Shown here piece by piece: positions 10,731 to 22,332 of a stretch of DNA of 64,000 bases; positions within the stretch are counted from its first letter, which is position 1, and each line of letters opens with the position of its first letter. The DNA lies in contig CM034409.1 of assembly GCA_019925095.2 (NCBI GenBank), positions 7,071,001 through 7,135,000 on the forward strand, read 5' to 3'. Source of the stretch: Dendrolimus kikuchii (taxonomy: Eukaryota > Arthropoda > Insecta > Lepidoptera > Lasiocampidae). Under the pieces are notes generated by a model. It saw nothing but the letters and a program-made list of their open reading frames with translations. It ran no database searches and was not told the origin of the DNA. A program made the position numbers and the translations under genes.

Positions 10731-10960
10731 GGCAAACAAACACACATATTGTACATCCCCAAATTAAGCAAGTTACGCTTGTATTATAGGTAATATATAA
10801 CAGACTACTCTGGGGCCGATCTCAGACACCCAGACTATAGTTAATAACGTAGAAAAATCGATTCCCAAATGTACCATACCAGGAATCGAACCCGGAGCTT
10901 CTGGGTTGCAGTGAAGTAAGCCGTCAAAGGCTTAACCCCCTCAATCATAGAGACCGTAAA
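10731..10960 (-). mobile_element. tRNA-derived SINE-A
   Basis: A full-length copy on the minus strand: head with 'ctctatgattgagg', box B GGGTTCGATTCC, and a 3' body ending in 'aatttggggatgtacaat' and then 'tgtgtttgttt'. Confidence 0.75.
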
Positions 10961-10993
10961 TATGATACACTTACAGCCAGAAATATAGGTAAA

Positions 10994-11209
10994 CTAGCTG
11001 CGCCCCGCGGTTTAACCCGCGTGGTGATGGAAAATCGTTATGTAATTCACACTATATCTTTATAAATTGTAGCCTATGTGTTATTATGATGTGTAAGCTA
11101 CATTATTGTAAAGTTTCATCAAAATCCATTCAGTAATTTTTGCGTGAAATAGTAACAAACATACATCCATACATTCTAACAAACTTTCGCCTTTATAATA
11201 TTAGTAGGA
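10994..11209 (-). mobile_element. Helitron-like element, group A (216 bp)
   Basis: On the minus strand it begins TCCTACTAATATTATAAAG and ends with the hairpin CGCGGGTTAAACCGCGGGGC, then GCAGCTAG. It is flanked by A on the 5' side and T on the 3' side, as for A^T Helitron insertion. It is a small, complete, non-coding copy. Confidence 0.75.
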
Positions 11210-11210
11210 T

Positions 11211-11462
11211 TTGGTAGAAGCATGTCTTTGATGACATGGGGAAGGAGGATATCTGGAGAGCGTTCCCAAAATGCAAATCGTATTTCCACGCTGTATGGTA
11301 ACGCTGATCGCCCTAAATACAGGGTTGGCCTTTGGTCAGGTGAGACTTGTTTTAGTTGCAATGAAAGTTCTAGATAGAGTTGATAAGGCTCACGTCCCCA
11401 TGGTCTAAAAGTTTCAACCCCGAAGGCCACAAAACGTATCCATCAGCGATGGATGCATATTT
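11211..11462 (-). pseudogene. decayed retroelement C-terminal module
   Basis: The minus strand shows frame-broken similarity to the ETLGPWG module (see 7701 and 47186): GVETF.PWG and LYLELSLQLKQVS, then DQRPTLYLG. It contains frameshifts and stops. Confidence 0.5.
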
Positions 11463-11502
11463 GCGGCGTTTGAGGGTTTCTTGGTGTATGGCAGCTCCTC
11501 CG

Positions 11503-11718
11503 GCAGTATCCCCCTAGTCTAAAGCATGTCGCCACAACAACGTTGAGCTGTGTTCCGGCATTAGTGACCAGGTTCCAGTCTCCCTTAAGAGAGCAGCAGC
11601 GCATTTGTAGCAACTTTGGTGTTGCAAGTGTCCATAGGCGATGGTAACCTCTTTCCATCAAGTGGGCCGTCTGGCTGTTTGCTGAACTCCTGCTGAATTC
11701 CAGTAATAATAAAAAAGT
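11503..11718 (+). mobile_element. R320 retroposon, 5'-truncated
   Basis: R320 is a roughly 320-bp repeat with about a dozen copies here. The consensus sense order is ATCCGTGCAGGAACGG, GGTGGTAGGGCATTTGCCC, GGCATTAGTGACCAGGTTCC, CATTTGTAGCACC, CATAGGCGATGG, CTGAACTCCTGCAATAAA and then poly-A. The A-rich tail fixes the orientation. This copy starts near the 'tagtctaaagcatgtcgcc' part and has a disrupted tail. Confidence 0.65.
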
Positions 11719-11770
11719 ATCTGAAAGATGGGACGTCTGCAAACTATCGACACCCGTGGCAATATAATGT

Positions 11771-12053
11771 AATTTTTTTTAGTGCATGACTTTAGCAGAC
11801 AGGTAGACGGCCCACATGATGAAAAGCAGTTAACGTCGCCTATGGACATTTGCAACATTAAAGGCGCTACAAATGCGCTGCTACTCTCTTAGAGGAGACT
11901 GGAACTTGGACACTAATGGCGTAACATAATTCAAGGTGGTTGCCATCCAGACGGCCAAACGCCCTACCACCTGGCTGTGGGTTGTTTTGTCGCCTCTTAC
12001 GACAGGCCGCCCGGCCACAGGAAATTCTATTCCTTCTTCATTCCTGCACGGAT
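11771..12053 (-). mobile_element. R320 retroposon, near full length
   Basis: It starts with a T-rich tail complement, then GCAGACAGGTAGACGGCCCA, and ends CCTGCACGGAT. It faces the plus-orientation copy at 11503 tail to tail, with about 50 bp between them. Confidence 0.7.
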
Positions 12054-13130
12054 ACAACATAAACGACATAAAGTCAAATAAATATAAGTGAATAACCTTT
12101 TAATGTTATACAGTTAAAAGAGTATGGATACACTGACAAAATGCTTCTAGTAGTACACAATTTAAGCGCAATGTAGTAAGTCTTTTAATTTACCGCTGTG
12201 ATGTTTTGTTGTAAAACTTTGTTGTCTACCCACCTGTGCCTGAACAGTATGTCTCTTTAAAGTGCATTTTTTGTACGAAAACAAAGGTAAAGTTTTTCAT
12301 ATAAAAAGTTAACAACCTTGTCGCGGTGTCGTCAACAGAGAAAGAAATAAAAGTGAAATTAAGAATATTAGGATTTTAATTTTTAGATTCCATAATTCCA
12401 GTGAGAGTAGTGTTGAGCCGCTCCTTAGTTGTTGTCGCTCATCGTGTGCGTGCTGGACATATTCCGCTGAAGACATTTGATTTTCTCGTGAAGAAAAAAA
12501 CAGCCCTAATTGTGAGACGTGTAAAAAAGACGGGATATATATCATATTCTTGTAAAATGCACCAAAAATAATAAGGAGAGACAGCGACTAAGCAGAGATT
12601 TATGCTTAGATTTGTTGGACTTGGGAGTTTTACATTCCTTTTTAGCCGACCCCTTGTGTCTAAAAATAAAGTTATATTTAGACGTTATTGTCTTATCTAT
12701 TTATTATTATTATTTTATGTGTATGTAAGGTTCTGTCTTCACGGACTGATATGGACGCTAGTCCAAAAGTCCTTAAAATAAATATATACAAATAAAAGGT
12801 TCCATAATTATTTTAACAACGTACGATTGTCGTGTCCATCCTACCATCTGTCTGAGTATTTATTTATGTACACCTCAGCGTTTATCTAAAATTACTGGTC
12901 ATATATATGTACCTACCTACCTATAATTACATTTATGTACTTATTGTTTTTCTATAGATTATTCATTAGTCAACTGATTTCAAAAAGGGAGGAGCTTCTC
13001 AATTCGTCATGTAAATTTAAGTATATTTAATAATCTTCAAAATTGTCATATATATTGCTATTGAATTTTAGATGCCGAAGATATAGCAAAACAAAGTAAT
13101 TAAAATCATATAGTAAATATTGAGCGAGGG
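12054..13130. other. unassigned, single-copy-looking sequence
   Basis: No recognised repeat. A minus-strand frame at 12309-12545 encodes 78 codons with a hydrophobic stretch (ILIFLISLLFLSLL). I cannot tie it to a family or a splice context, and chance is likely in AT-rich DNA. Confidence 0.35.
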
Positions 13131-13308
13131 GATTTTTTTTTATTGTACAAGTTCAACAGACAAGCAGACAAATATCTGTTGAAAAGCGGTTACCATCGCC
13201 TATGGACATTTGTAAGGCTAAATGGTCCTACAAATGTATTGCTGCTCTCTAAAGGGAAACTAGAACCTGACCACTAATACCGAAACACAACTAAAGGTTG
13301 TCATGTTA
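13131..13308 (-). mobile_element. R320 retroposon, truncated and diverged
   Basis: A T-rich start, then AAAAGCGGTTACCATCGCC and 'tatggacatttgtaaggc'. It stops at 'aaaggttgtcatgttatg', about half the family length. Confidence 0.6.
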
Positions 13309-13797
13309 TGCGTGGTAGGAAATAGCGCTGGACAAACAGGAGCAGCGTAATCACATTTCGGATGCTAAGACTCATTTTGGGTCGCTGAGCCGTAGCAGTT
13401 AGCTAATTTAGTAAGTTCAAAATCATTTGAGTTTTTTTTCTAGTCTATAATTTGCTCTTTAGTTTATAATTCTTTCTTTCTAGTCTATGATTCTAAAACA
13501 CGACGATTTACAAACTTCAAATGAACTGAAACACTGACCAGTCTCGCGATAAAACGTTCCATTTAACATAATAAATGCTTAAGCGATAAATCCCGAAGAT
13601 ATAGGAAGAAAACAGTAACTCGTCGGATTTGGGTCCTTCAAACTTTTTGAATAAAATATTCAATCGCAGCCTTCAAAGTTTCACTTTAAAAATTGTCCAA
13701 AGTTAATAAAATGTAGATGAAGGAAATACGCTTGTTCTCAAACTTTTTCTTTCTTCGGAAAGTGGACTGGTTTGTGAGATTTAACGCTCCGCGCTTT
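13309..13797. other. unassigned sequence
   Basis: I recognise no repeat terminus or coding signal. Confidence 0.4.
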
Positions 13798-13965
13798 TTA
13801 TTGCAAATCACCGCACGTTTTTAAGAAGTGCGTCATAGAATCTCTTCGATGTTTAGCGACGTTCCTGGATCCCAATTCTTCGATTACTATCTTGTCCAAA
13901 TCACCGGATACTATCGTCTCAGTCGTAAGTTTGCTTGATTTCTGATCGTTCTCGTGGCAAGCCAC
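13798..13965 (-). CDS. coding-like segment paralogous to 40730-40877, unknown
   Basis: The minus strand reads TTETIVSGDLDKIVIEELGS, then NVAKHRRDSMTHFLK and a stop at 13798. The first 16 residues match ETIVSGGFDEIVVTEL at 40730-40877, with nucleotide similarity concentrated in codons. The open frame extends upstream to 14076 and gains a hydrophobic start (MGTMFLLYVLIYTFV), but that part overlaps the repeat at 13985-14130, so the start is unsafe. It may be an exon of an unknown gene or a fragment of an unrecognised retroelement. I assign no function. Confidence 0.35.
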   Translation of the reverse strand: MACHENDQKSSKLTTETIVSGDLDKIVIEELGSRNVAKHRRDSMTHFLKTCGDLQ

Positions 13966-13984
13966 TCTGCTTTTACAAACTCGC

Positions 13985-14130
13985 GAAACAAACGTATATA
14001 TTAATACGTATAGCAAAAACATTGTACCCATTTTTACGAAAATTACGCGGACGGAGGAGTATGAAATTATGCACATTTTTTTATATAGAGAAGGAGTGCA
14101 GAATGCTAATATAATATTTTAAATTATGCA
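13985..14130 (+). repeat. repeat shared with 4997-5130
   Basis: It carries ACGCGGACGGAGGAGTATGA followed by 'tatatagagaaggagtgc' and 'aaattatgcataaaaagtac', the inverted counterpart of the copy at 4997-5130. Confidence 0.5.
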
Positions 14131-14145
14131 TAAAAAGTACATTAA

Positions 14146-14392
14146 ATTTTTTTTTTTTTTATTGTAGAAGATCAGCAGACAGGCAAATGGCCCACTTGAT
14201 GGAAAGCGGTTACCATCGCCTATGGACATTTGCAACATCAAAGGTACTACAAATGCGCTGCTGCTCTCTTAAGGGAAACTGGAACCTGGTCACTAATGCC
14301 GGAACACAACTCGAAGGTTGTTATGGCGACATACTTTAGACCAGGGGTGGTAGCCATCCAGTCGGACAAGTGCCCTACCACCTGGCAAAAAA
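14146..14392 (-). mobile_element. R320 retroposon, truncated at CCACCTGG
   Basis: The poly-T start and 'gatcagcagacaggcaaatgg' continue to GCCCTACCACCTGG, where the copy stops. The 27784-28020 copy stops at the same base. Confidence 0.7.
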
Positions 14393-14865
14393 TAAAAAAC
14401 ATTATGCACATTACCATGTATTTGACATACACGCGCGTATAGATAGTCCCATATTGTAGCGCTCAATCTCGCTGTATTCAAGATAATGATTCTGATATCT
14501 GATTCCACTTTACCATGTCTACTCGTTTAAACATGAGTAAATTTAAATCAGCAAAATCTTGAGCAAACGCTTGAAGTGATCTGCCCAAAGTGCTCTATAA
14601 CGCTTTTTTCGCGAACTCGAATCAATGTAACCAGTCACTCCTAATGGGTTCTACCCATTTGTTGACTTAGGACCTCTTTTCATCTTATGATATTTCAACC
14701 CTATACAAATAATGGAAAAATCTGTCGATATCCAATATTGTTTTATCTTTTGCGCTTTCCACGACGATTATAATACAAAAGGCGGTGAATTCAATTTGGA
14801 AAAGGTTTGTTACGATCGCGTAGATATTGCTGTAAATTGTTTCGTTACAGATTCTTCATAATATG
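14393..14865. other. unassigned sequence
   Basis: No recognised element. Around 14560-14720 base composition is more balanced, with a broken minus-strand frame (EPIRSDWLH and FEFAKKAL) of unknown meaning. Confidence 0.3.
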
Positions 14866-15183
14866 TTTTTTTTATTTTTTATTGCAGGAGTGCAGCAGAC
14901 AGGCAGACGGTCCACTTTATAGAAAGCGGTTACCATCGCCTATAGACATTTACAACACCAAAGGTGGTACAAATGCGCTGCTGCTCTCTTAAGGGTCACT
15001 GGGACCTGGTCATTAATGCCGGAACAAAACTCAAGGTTGTTATGGCGACATGCTTTAGACCAAGGGTGGTAGCCATCCAGTCGGGCAAATGCCCTACCAC
15101 CTGGCTGTGGGTTGTTTAGTCGCCTCTTACGACAGGCCGCCCGGCCGCAGGAAATTGTATTCTTTCTCCGTTCCTGCACGGAT
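14866..15183 (-). mobile_element. R320 retroposon, full length
   Basis: Complete from the poly-T complement (TTTTTTATTTTTTATTGCAG) to CCGTTCCTGCACGGAT. It includes the GACAGGCCGCCCGGCCGCAG inverted motif near the head. Confidence 0.8.
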
Positions 15184-15650
15184 AAATGTACATAAATAAA
15201 TGTACATAAATGTATATAAATATACAGGTTTACACATCTAATAATTTCTCCCGATGTATAAACCTGCGCAGTAGACCAATTTTATTAACGCGCAACACTG
15301 TATGAATCATGTAAGCAGCACAGAGCTAAGAATGCATAGCAAGCAACACTGCCATTTCCTCTGGCGAATAAAGCTCAATACAGGTTCATTATTTACATGT
15401 CGGAAATAGTTCTGCACCTTTTTGCGCAAACTAAATCTGCCAATCAGAGTTACATGATGTGTAAAACCATACGTCACAGTTACTTCGCAAATTAATTTTA
15501 GTGCAAACATTATATATGATTGCTATGTTTACATATTAATTTAATTTTCAATTTTCTTACTTTTTTCTTATAAATATCTTATTTTTATAAGGTATTTACA
15601 GTATTGTATTTTTTTTCCTGACGCTGGGCATCAGGAAAAAAAATACTTAT
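15184..15650. other. unassigned sequence
   Basis: AT-rich. A short perfect inverted repeat lies near 15608-15646 (TTTTTTTTCCTGA and its complement around GCTGGGC). No gene is recognised. Confidence 0.4.
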
Positions 15651-15651
15651 T

Positions 15652-15768
15652 ATTAATCACAATCAAATATACCCTATGTCACTCAAGATTAATGTAGCTT
15701 TCCACCGGTGAAAGAATTTTCAAAATCGGTTTAGTAGATCCAGAGATTACCTTTACTTCTTTATTTTT
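15652..15768 (-). mobile_element. Helitron-like fragment
   Basis: The minus strand matches the body of the 8699 copy: GAAAATTCTTTCACCGGTGG, 'aagctacattaatctt' and 'atagggtatatttgattgtg'. Both ends are missing. Confidence 0.5.
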
Positions 15769-15954
15769 TGTTCAGTTTAATTACCTACTAAGCGAATTCA
15801 ACATATTTCCCCTCCCATACTGCTTGTACCCCAGTGACGCCTACACCGCATAAGCCTATCTAATCAGGGTGCGCGGCGATCACGCAACTTTTTTCTAATA
15901 CTTACATTTTTAATATAAAATATGTACATTTAGTTACAAAAAAATATAAAAAAC

Positions 15955-16512
15955 TGATCTCTTCCGGCAGTGGGGTCTAGGATCCAGGCTACCGATGGTT
16001 AGGGCTCCAGAGAAAGTAACCTCCTTACAATGCGTGCCGTGCTCAGGAGAACCGCCTTCTGTATCTGGCCCTTTACCCTTTTTCCTCTCACTAGACCGTT
16101 AACGGGGCTATACAATATATTATATATTATATATTATTATATATATTATATTATATACTATTATACCAATCACTATTGGTACAATGATTGTTTTCTCCAT
16201 ATGCCACATGTCAGTAATTTCGTGCGCGAGATCTAGATATTTCGTTAATTTATCGGTTTCAGCTTTGACGAGATTACAGTCCTGTGGAATACCTATATCA
16301 ACGAGTATCATATGTCTCGCAGATCGATCTGCCATCACAATGTCAGGCTTATAGGTAACAATAGTCCTGTCTGTGATAATAGACGATCCCAGTAGAGCGT
16401 GCTATGACTATTTTCGACAACTGACTCATATTTTTAATACGATAGCTCAGTCGCTATTAAACCGTATCGAAGAGCAAGTTGTTGCTGGATGATCCTGGTA
16501 CTTGGTTTTGGC
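15955..16512 (-). pseudogene. non-LTR retrotransposon C-terminal region (3' part)
   Basis: The minus strand reads, in shifting frames, RIIQQQLALRYGLIATELSY, LYWDR, TDRTIVTYKPDIVMADRSAR, HMILVDIGIPQDCNLVKAET, KLTKYLDLAHEITDMWH, then a retroelement-like tail with IVRRLLSLEP. This order is that of the nuclease-like C-terminus of a widespread insect LINE. The missing upstream piece continues at 16767-16880; a Penelope fragment sits between. Frame breaks and a TA-rich expansion (about 16110-16160) show it is dead. Confidence 0.65.
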
Positions 16513-16514
16513 TG

Positions 16515-16766
16515 TTAATTTGTTTGATTTTTATTATTCCGATGTTTTGGCCACTTTTCAGTAGCCGTGTCAATGAGTATTGTTAAAGTTTTGTTTAGCC
16601 TACTGCGAACTTATTCATTTAAATTATTTCGTTTTGAAGACGAAGCGGCGCAAGAAACTCTTCAGCAAACATGCCTAGTTGTAATAATTTTATACGACAT
16701 TAAAATGGGTGGGAGGTAAAATAAAAGAAATTGTCAATCAAGTTGGTTTGTGTTCCAGTGCACGCA
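16515..16766 (+). mobile_element. Penelope-like element terminal fragment
   Basis: It matches the ends of the 47917-50470 palindrome: 'ttattattccgatgttttggcc', ACTTTTCAGTAGCCGTG, GAAGCGGCGCAAGAAACTC, 'ttcagcaaacatgcc' and 'caagttggtttgtgttcc'. It breaks into the LINE frame at both borders, replacing roughly 20 codons. It has no coding sequence. Confidence 0.7.
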
Positions 16767-16880
16767 GAGTAACATGCCTAATGGACTCGCCCGGGCGGTG
16801 ACACTCCCAGCATACGTCGAGCGTGCCGACCTTTAGGATGTACTTCCTTATTATTACTATAATGTATGTCTTTGTAGACC
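16767..16880 (-). pseudogene. LINE zinc-knuckle segment (5' part of the split LINE)
   Basis: The minus strand reads VGTLDVCWECHRPGESIRHV, the Cys-Cys-His motif after the reverse transcriptase of many LINEs. The expected continuation (a second Cys, then HN..A and RIIQQ) is cut by the Penelope fragment and resumes at 16512. Confidence 0.6.
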
Positions 16881-16884
16881 CCGG

Positions 16885-17486
16885 GCCATAAAAATCGCCC
16901 GGACTTTTGGAGGGCTTGCGTAGGAAGGCCAATACGTAGAGGCCCTTTGACAAATTTAATGTAATTGTGGCGTGACACTGACCGGCGATTATCCCTGTCT
17001 ACAACATATAATGCACCCAAGGACAAGCGCCGGCCAGTGTAGGACTATTGTGGGAAATGAGGACAAAAAGTACCGGGCTATTGGGGTGAACTGCTAATGG
17101 TACTAGGGGTCTGGGAATATGGGGACTATGGCGTCTGCCCGTCGCAATGTTCGGAGAACATGGAAAAATGGGCAGACGGTGACTCGCCACTCCCTGCATG
17201 GGCCCCAATAAATGCCATAGAAGGCAGGGGCAACATGGTTGTGAGTGGCTAAGGGGTGTAGAGAAGTGGACTGCAAGTTCACCGAAGCTACTTCTGATGT
17301 GATCATTTATCACTTCTACCCCTGGAGCTTGAGTCTTAGCTCTAGCGATCTCCACTCCGAGCCGGCTAGTTAAGGCAAGCATGGAGGCGGGGGCCTTGTC
17401 TTGGCCCCGGAGTCAGGTACGAGGTGTCGCTACTGACCTAAGGCTTCGCCACAAGGCCCCCCTGCGGGTTATTATTATTATTATTA
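16885..17486 (+). repeat. repeat R-B, copy 2
   Basis: Collinear with 5588-6237, from GCCCGGACTTTTGGAGGGCT to GCCACAAGGCCCCCCTGCGG, then (TTA)n. The two copies are close enough to align by eye over their whole length, with scattered indels. Confidence 0.6.
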
Positions 17487-17729
17487 AAAATATTAGCACT
17501 TCCCTCAATAAAGTAATGCTGACATTAAACAGATCAATTAAATTGAATCAACGTGGTCGAAAGGCACACAACGGAAAGGACAAGACGTTGTTCAATTTCA
17601 ATTCAAACAAGATCTATTCAGTATGTTACAGGATACATTTGAGGTTTATGCAAGATCTGCATACTGTTCAGTTTCTGAGTTTTTAGATACACAATACACA
17701 AATACACGAAAACTATAATATTATAACAT

Positions 17730-18241
17730 TCTAAAAATGCCGTGTCTGTACATTGAAGCTATTTAAAAAAAAACAACAACTGGAATAGACTATATAATTG
17801 ATGGACGACACGACGCAATTTTTTTTCTTTAGATTTGTCTGTTTGTAGTTTTATCTGTTTGTTAGTGATTCGTAAAAACTACTGGGCCGATTTCGTTGTG
17901 GTTTTCGCTGGTAGACAGCAAATTCTTAGACTTAAACTCTGCGCTACTTTTTATCCAGAGAATCCAAAAATGGCCAGATTAAAAAGAAATTCGAATTCCA
18001 GTGTAATTTGTTTACTGATCGATTGAAAATTTTAATGTAATAAAATGTGTGATATTTTTTATTCCGGGAATCCCGCAGGAATTTTCCCGGGAGTGGTTAC
18101 AAGTTGTTCGGGTGCATAAAAATTGGCTTATTCTCATACAATTATCACTAGAACGGTAGCTTACATTCTTTTTTAAATGCCGTGTCCCGAGAATCCTGCG
18201 CCAATTTCAAGTCAAGTCAAGCGAAGTCGCGGGCATATCCA
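17730..18241 (+). mobile_element. Helitron-like element, group D
   Basis: It begins TCTAAAAATGCCGTGTCTGT, continues 'ttgtctgtttgtagtt', 'aaaaactactgggccgatttcg', CCGGGAATCCCGCAGG and 'caagtcaagcgaagtcgcggg'. The terminal CTAG is lost near 18240. Non-coding; the short open frame within it is repeat sequence. Confidence 0.55.
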
Positions 18242-18311
18242 AATAATATAATAAATATACTTATGTATACAATTAAAAATTTCCATAGTAATAAAACATA
18301 GATTATAATAT

Positions 18312-18800
18312 TGTTACGAGTTTAGCGAGACTCGAATTAAAATACCGTTGGAATTATTATAGAGTTTATTAGAACTATACAAGCGCGTATAACACAGGTA
18401 CAAATATAACCAAACAACAAACCCAAACGTAATGCAGAAGATCGTAAGTCAATAAAACGCGCAAAATCCGTCACTCTTAGATCTCCGATTGTACACACGT
18501 CAATCAGGCCAACGTTTTATACTGCACAAGTGCAATATGCCCGCCCGGCAACGTGGACCGAATTTCCTAGAATCAGTTTGTACTTTAAAATCCGTAACAC
18601 CTGGCTAATGATTAAAATACAACAATAGGTTGTTCTTTAGAAGCGTATGCCAATAAATAAGTAAACAAAAGAAGACGACCATAAAAGAATCACAATAGTT
18701 TCATTGTTATTAGTTATTAGTTCAAATACCGACGGGTAATAAATGTGTTTCTACAAATCTGTACATGGAACTTGTCTTTGTCGGCGACTAGGTTGTAACA
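18312..18800 (-). mobile_element. solo LTR, family L1, with exact 4-bp target duplication
   Basis: A 489-bp unit from TGTTACGAG to GGTTGTAACA, flanked on both sides by ATAT. The orientation is minus, from its AATAAA and TATA-like positions. No internal region. Confidence 0.8.
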
Positions 18801-19937
18801 ATATAATTTGTATTATTTCGTGTACCTACGCCTTGTGATATCCTTATTCAATTTATTAAAAAAAAGATATAATACAATGGAAAATATTCTTTACATTGCT
18901 GGTTAATTAAACAAACAACCTCGGGGAGCATTAACGTTGTTTGCAAAAATGTCTGGCTTCACAACTGACATGGCTATTACGAAACACGCTGTGAAATTAA
19001 AAAATATTAATGCCCATTGTATATTTATATTTACAGAGAGATGATAGCACCTATATTCCAATTTATTGATGGTATAAGTGTAGACGTGGTACGGTGGAGA
19101 AGGCGAGGTTCACAGATAATTCTAAGATATATAGAGTTTGATGGTGAATAGATATATTTATTAATGTTTTACGAATTATAGACATACATTACATACATAC
19201 ATTTTTATGTATGTATTTGTCAAAAATGATGATTGATAATTTCATAAATATCATTGAAAATCTATAAAGATTTCGCGCTCATAAATACTATGCGGTTAGC
19301 AGCAGTCCGGTTAACAGTTAGGCTGACCACAAGTAGGAATAATGTATGTAAAATTGCCGTCAAACTAGCGCAGTCGCTAGAATTATCAATTAGTCGGATG
19401 GTTGCTATACGCACTATGCGGTTCAGTGTACGGCTGATCTGAACTGCGTGCTGCGGTTGCAAATCCGGTTGCGGCAATCAGGCTAGCCGCAGCATATATA
19501 ACTACTTACTGCGGCTAGATAGACGGCTGACCGGACTGCGTGTATGTTTGTATTTTGTTTGAGAATCTTAATATTGCTGCAGTAAGGCCCTATTGCATGG
19601 ATTCATCACGGGCCACAATAGTATATTTAGTCAGTACTTTAGAAACATAACCTTATAAAGATTATAATTAATATTATCAGCTCTATATAATTCCGATCTT
19701 AAAGTCAAAATTAGAAAAACAAGGGCTTCATCCCCTTATCTTGAAATGTCACAAGTATTTGTTTATTTACGTCTTAATTAAGATGAGGGGAGTCTACTGT
19801 TATCTTCTATATAATTGGATACTAGTTGTATGCTGTGACTTTTTTCTTTTTATCAGTGTCTACGCATGAATATTTTCTAAGAACAAGATCATTATGATGA
19901 TGTAGATGGATATCTACTAATAACAATCACGTATATA
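18801..19937. other. unassigned; internal GC-rich repetitive patch
   Basis: Mostly AT-rich. Between 19280 and 19550 the phrases GCGGTTAGCAGCAGTCCGGT, GCGGTTCAGTGTACGGCTGA and GCGGCTAGATAGACGGCTGA recur as variants of one motif, suggesting a small degenerate MITE or tandem array. Overlapping frames there are not genes. Confidence 0.4.
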
Positions 19938-20737
19938 TATACTAACTGTGCCCGCGTCGTCGCCTGCGTGGAATTTGCTTTCAAAATCCTCCGATTTTGA
20001 AACATTCTTCATTGGTGCTCCGCTCCTATTGGTCTTAGCGTGATGATATATAGCCTATAGCCTTCCTCGATAAATGGGCTATCCAACACTGAAAGAATTT
20101 TTCAAATCAGACCAGTAGTTCCTGAGATGAGATTAGCGCGTTCAATCAAACAATATATTAGTATATATATATTAGTATATTTGGCTACAACACTAATACT
20201 TACATTTTAAATATCGCGATATCTTTTGAATGAAACGTCCGAATTGAATAATTCAAAAAGTTCTAGAAAGGTATTGAATTCGTCTTGAATATGGAGTAAT
20301 TTATTTTGACAAGGATTAATACCAAGGTACAAAATAAAGAGTTTTCGAAGCGACGGCATTTTAATTATTTAAAAAAAATAAAAGAAAACACCTATTGTGA
20401 GATAACTACAATAGTTAGACATATGGTTATGCAATATTTTTTGTAGACAAATACATGTTCTGCAAAGTGGTAGTACATTGTTTTGTTCTATAATCAATAG
20501 TTTTCGCAGCGCACGCCGTGTAAGGATTTTTTCGGGTAATTTTTTACACCTTGGGTTATATTATTGGAATTTTAGTAAGGATCCCTGTTTTTTTTTGAAA
20601 ATATAATATAGCCTTATAGCCTTCCTCGATAAATGTACTATTCAACACTGAAAGAATTTTTCAAATCGGACCGTGGTTCCTGAGATTAGCGCGTTTAAAC
20701 AAACAAAAAAACAGACAAACTCTTCAGCTTATAATAT
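19938..20737 (-). mobile_element. Helitron composite, group C (inverted partner of 23737-24425)
   Basis: It starts ACTAACTGTGCCCGCGTCGT (a decayed Helitron 3' end on the minus strand). It contains a full group C unit, a unique core of about 400 bp (including 'tatcgcgatatcttttgaatg' and 'gcagcgcacgccgtgtaagg') and a second group C unit ending 'caaactcttcagcttataatatt'. The same arrangement is present in inverse orientation about 3 kb downstream. Confidence 0.6.
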
Positions 20738-20844
<107 letters not shown>

Positions 20845-20928
20845 ACACCACCGCACAATTTTTTTATGAACTTCTAAAATATCATTTCACAATATTTATT
20901 ATGCTTATTGCTTGCTTGGTTTTATGGT

Positions 20929-21240
20929 CATGTTATACGGGGCTAAATGTAGGGCCACTAAAGTGATAGACCGCAAATGTCTCCAGTCAGCTGAAATCAG
21001 AATGTTGAGATGGATGTGTGATGTTACAAGAATGGATAAGGTGAGAAATGAGTTGCACCCGTGACTGAAAACCTGAGAAGAAGAAGATGGTGGTACAGGC
21101 ATGCAATGAGGTTGGATGTGGTGGGTGGGTGAGATGTGATGGGTACGAGGGTAAAGGTAGACCAAAAAAAAATGTCTGGATTGTGAGTAGGATGATTTGA
21201 TGATTTGTCGTGGACGTATGTCAGAATAAGAGGATTATGG
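20929..21240 (+). pseudogene. RTE-clade LINE C-terminal fragment
   Basis: The plus strand reads LYGAKCRATKVIDRKCLQSA, EIRMLRWMCDVTRMDKVRNE, then after a stop a broken WWYRHAMR-like segment and KGRPKKN, and GRMSE. This is the thumb and C-terminal region of an RTE-type reverse transcriptase. It carries in-frame stops and frameshifts. Confidence 0.7.
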
Positions 21241-21698
21241 AAGGCTTGGTTTTACGTGTTTTGGCAAACATAATGCGTCAGTAAATTCTTAGCAAGATTA
21301 TAAATACACATATAATATTAATTTAAATAAAAAGAAAATAAAAAATTCAGTTATTAGGTTTTGAAATCGCACTATTGAGTTGTAATTCTTTAAATAATTT
21401 TTATTCTTTTATTTTGAAATAGACAGACATAACGATTTTATTAGGGTACTTTTCTTTTTCTAAAAGGCTCTTCCCTAAAAATTAGTCAATATTAAAACTA
21501 ATAATGGACCAAGTAATGTAAATACAGCTTTGACATTGAAATGTTTTTGATAATGTTCCATCTAAATATTATTATCGTATTCATTTCATCTTCCTCTTTC
21601 AATTTTGATAGAAATCACTGAAGTTAAAAAAAATAGTAGTTATCTTAAAATTGTTAAATATTTCATAGGTGCCTGAATATGATGTAAGAATAGGTGAC
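21241..21698. other. unassigned AT-rich sequence
   Basis: No recognised feature. Confidence 0.4.
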
Positions 21699-22128
21699 TG
21701 TTACGAGTTACGGGACTCGAATTAAAATGCCGTTAGAATTACTACAGAATTTATTAGAACTATACAAACACGTATAACACATGTACAAATATAATAACAC
21801 GCGCAAAGTCCGTCACTAAATAGATTACCAAATTGGTATACACGTCTTGCTTCGCTTGTGCTTATCGTTCTACTGCCGATCTCTCCATTGGGCCATTGCT
21901 TTATACTGCACCGATACAATATAGCTGCCCGACCGCGTAGACCGAATTTCTTAGAATCAGTTCGACACACCTGGCTAATGACTGCCATAAAAGATTACAA
22001 TACACAATGGGCTGTTTTTTAATCACAAATTTTAAACACAAAAGAAGTCCAAATGCCGAAAGGTAATAAAGTGTGCTTTTATGGTATGCAGGTGTGAATC
22101 TACTTTTGTCGGCGTGTAGGTCATAATA
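21699..22128 (-). mobile_element. solo LTR, family L1 (diverged)
   Basis: It starts TGTTACGAGTTACGGGACTC and ends GGTCATAATA (mutated from GTAACA). It has internal deletions relative to the 489-501-bp copies. Flanks TGAC / ATAC give no convincing duplication, in keeping with an older copy. Confidence 0.65.
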
Positions 22129-22332
22129 ATACTAAAATTAATTTATAAACATTTATATATTTTGTAGATATATATTTGTATGGTATGTATATTAAGTATA
22201 TATCTATGTGATATATAAAATTTCTGCATATATGTACCTATATTTATCATTTTGTATTTATTATTAAAATGTAAATAGTTCGTACTATATGTTACGTATA
22301 CCACCATCGCCATTATCATCCCAATTCATTCC

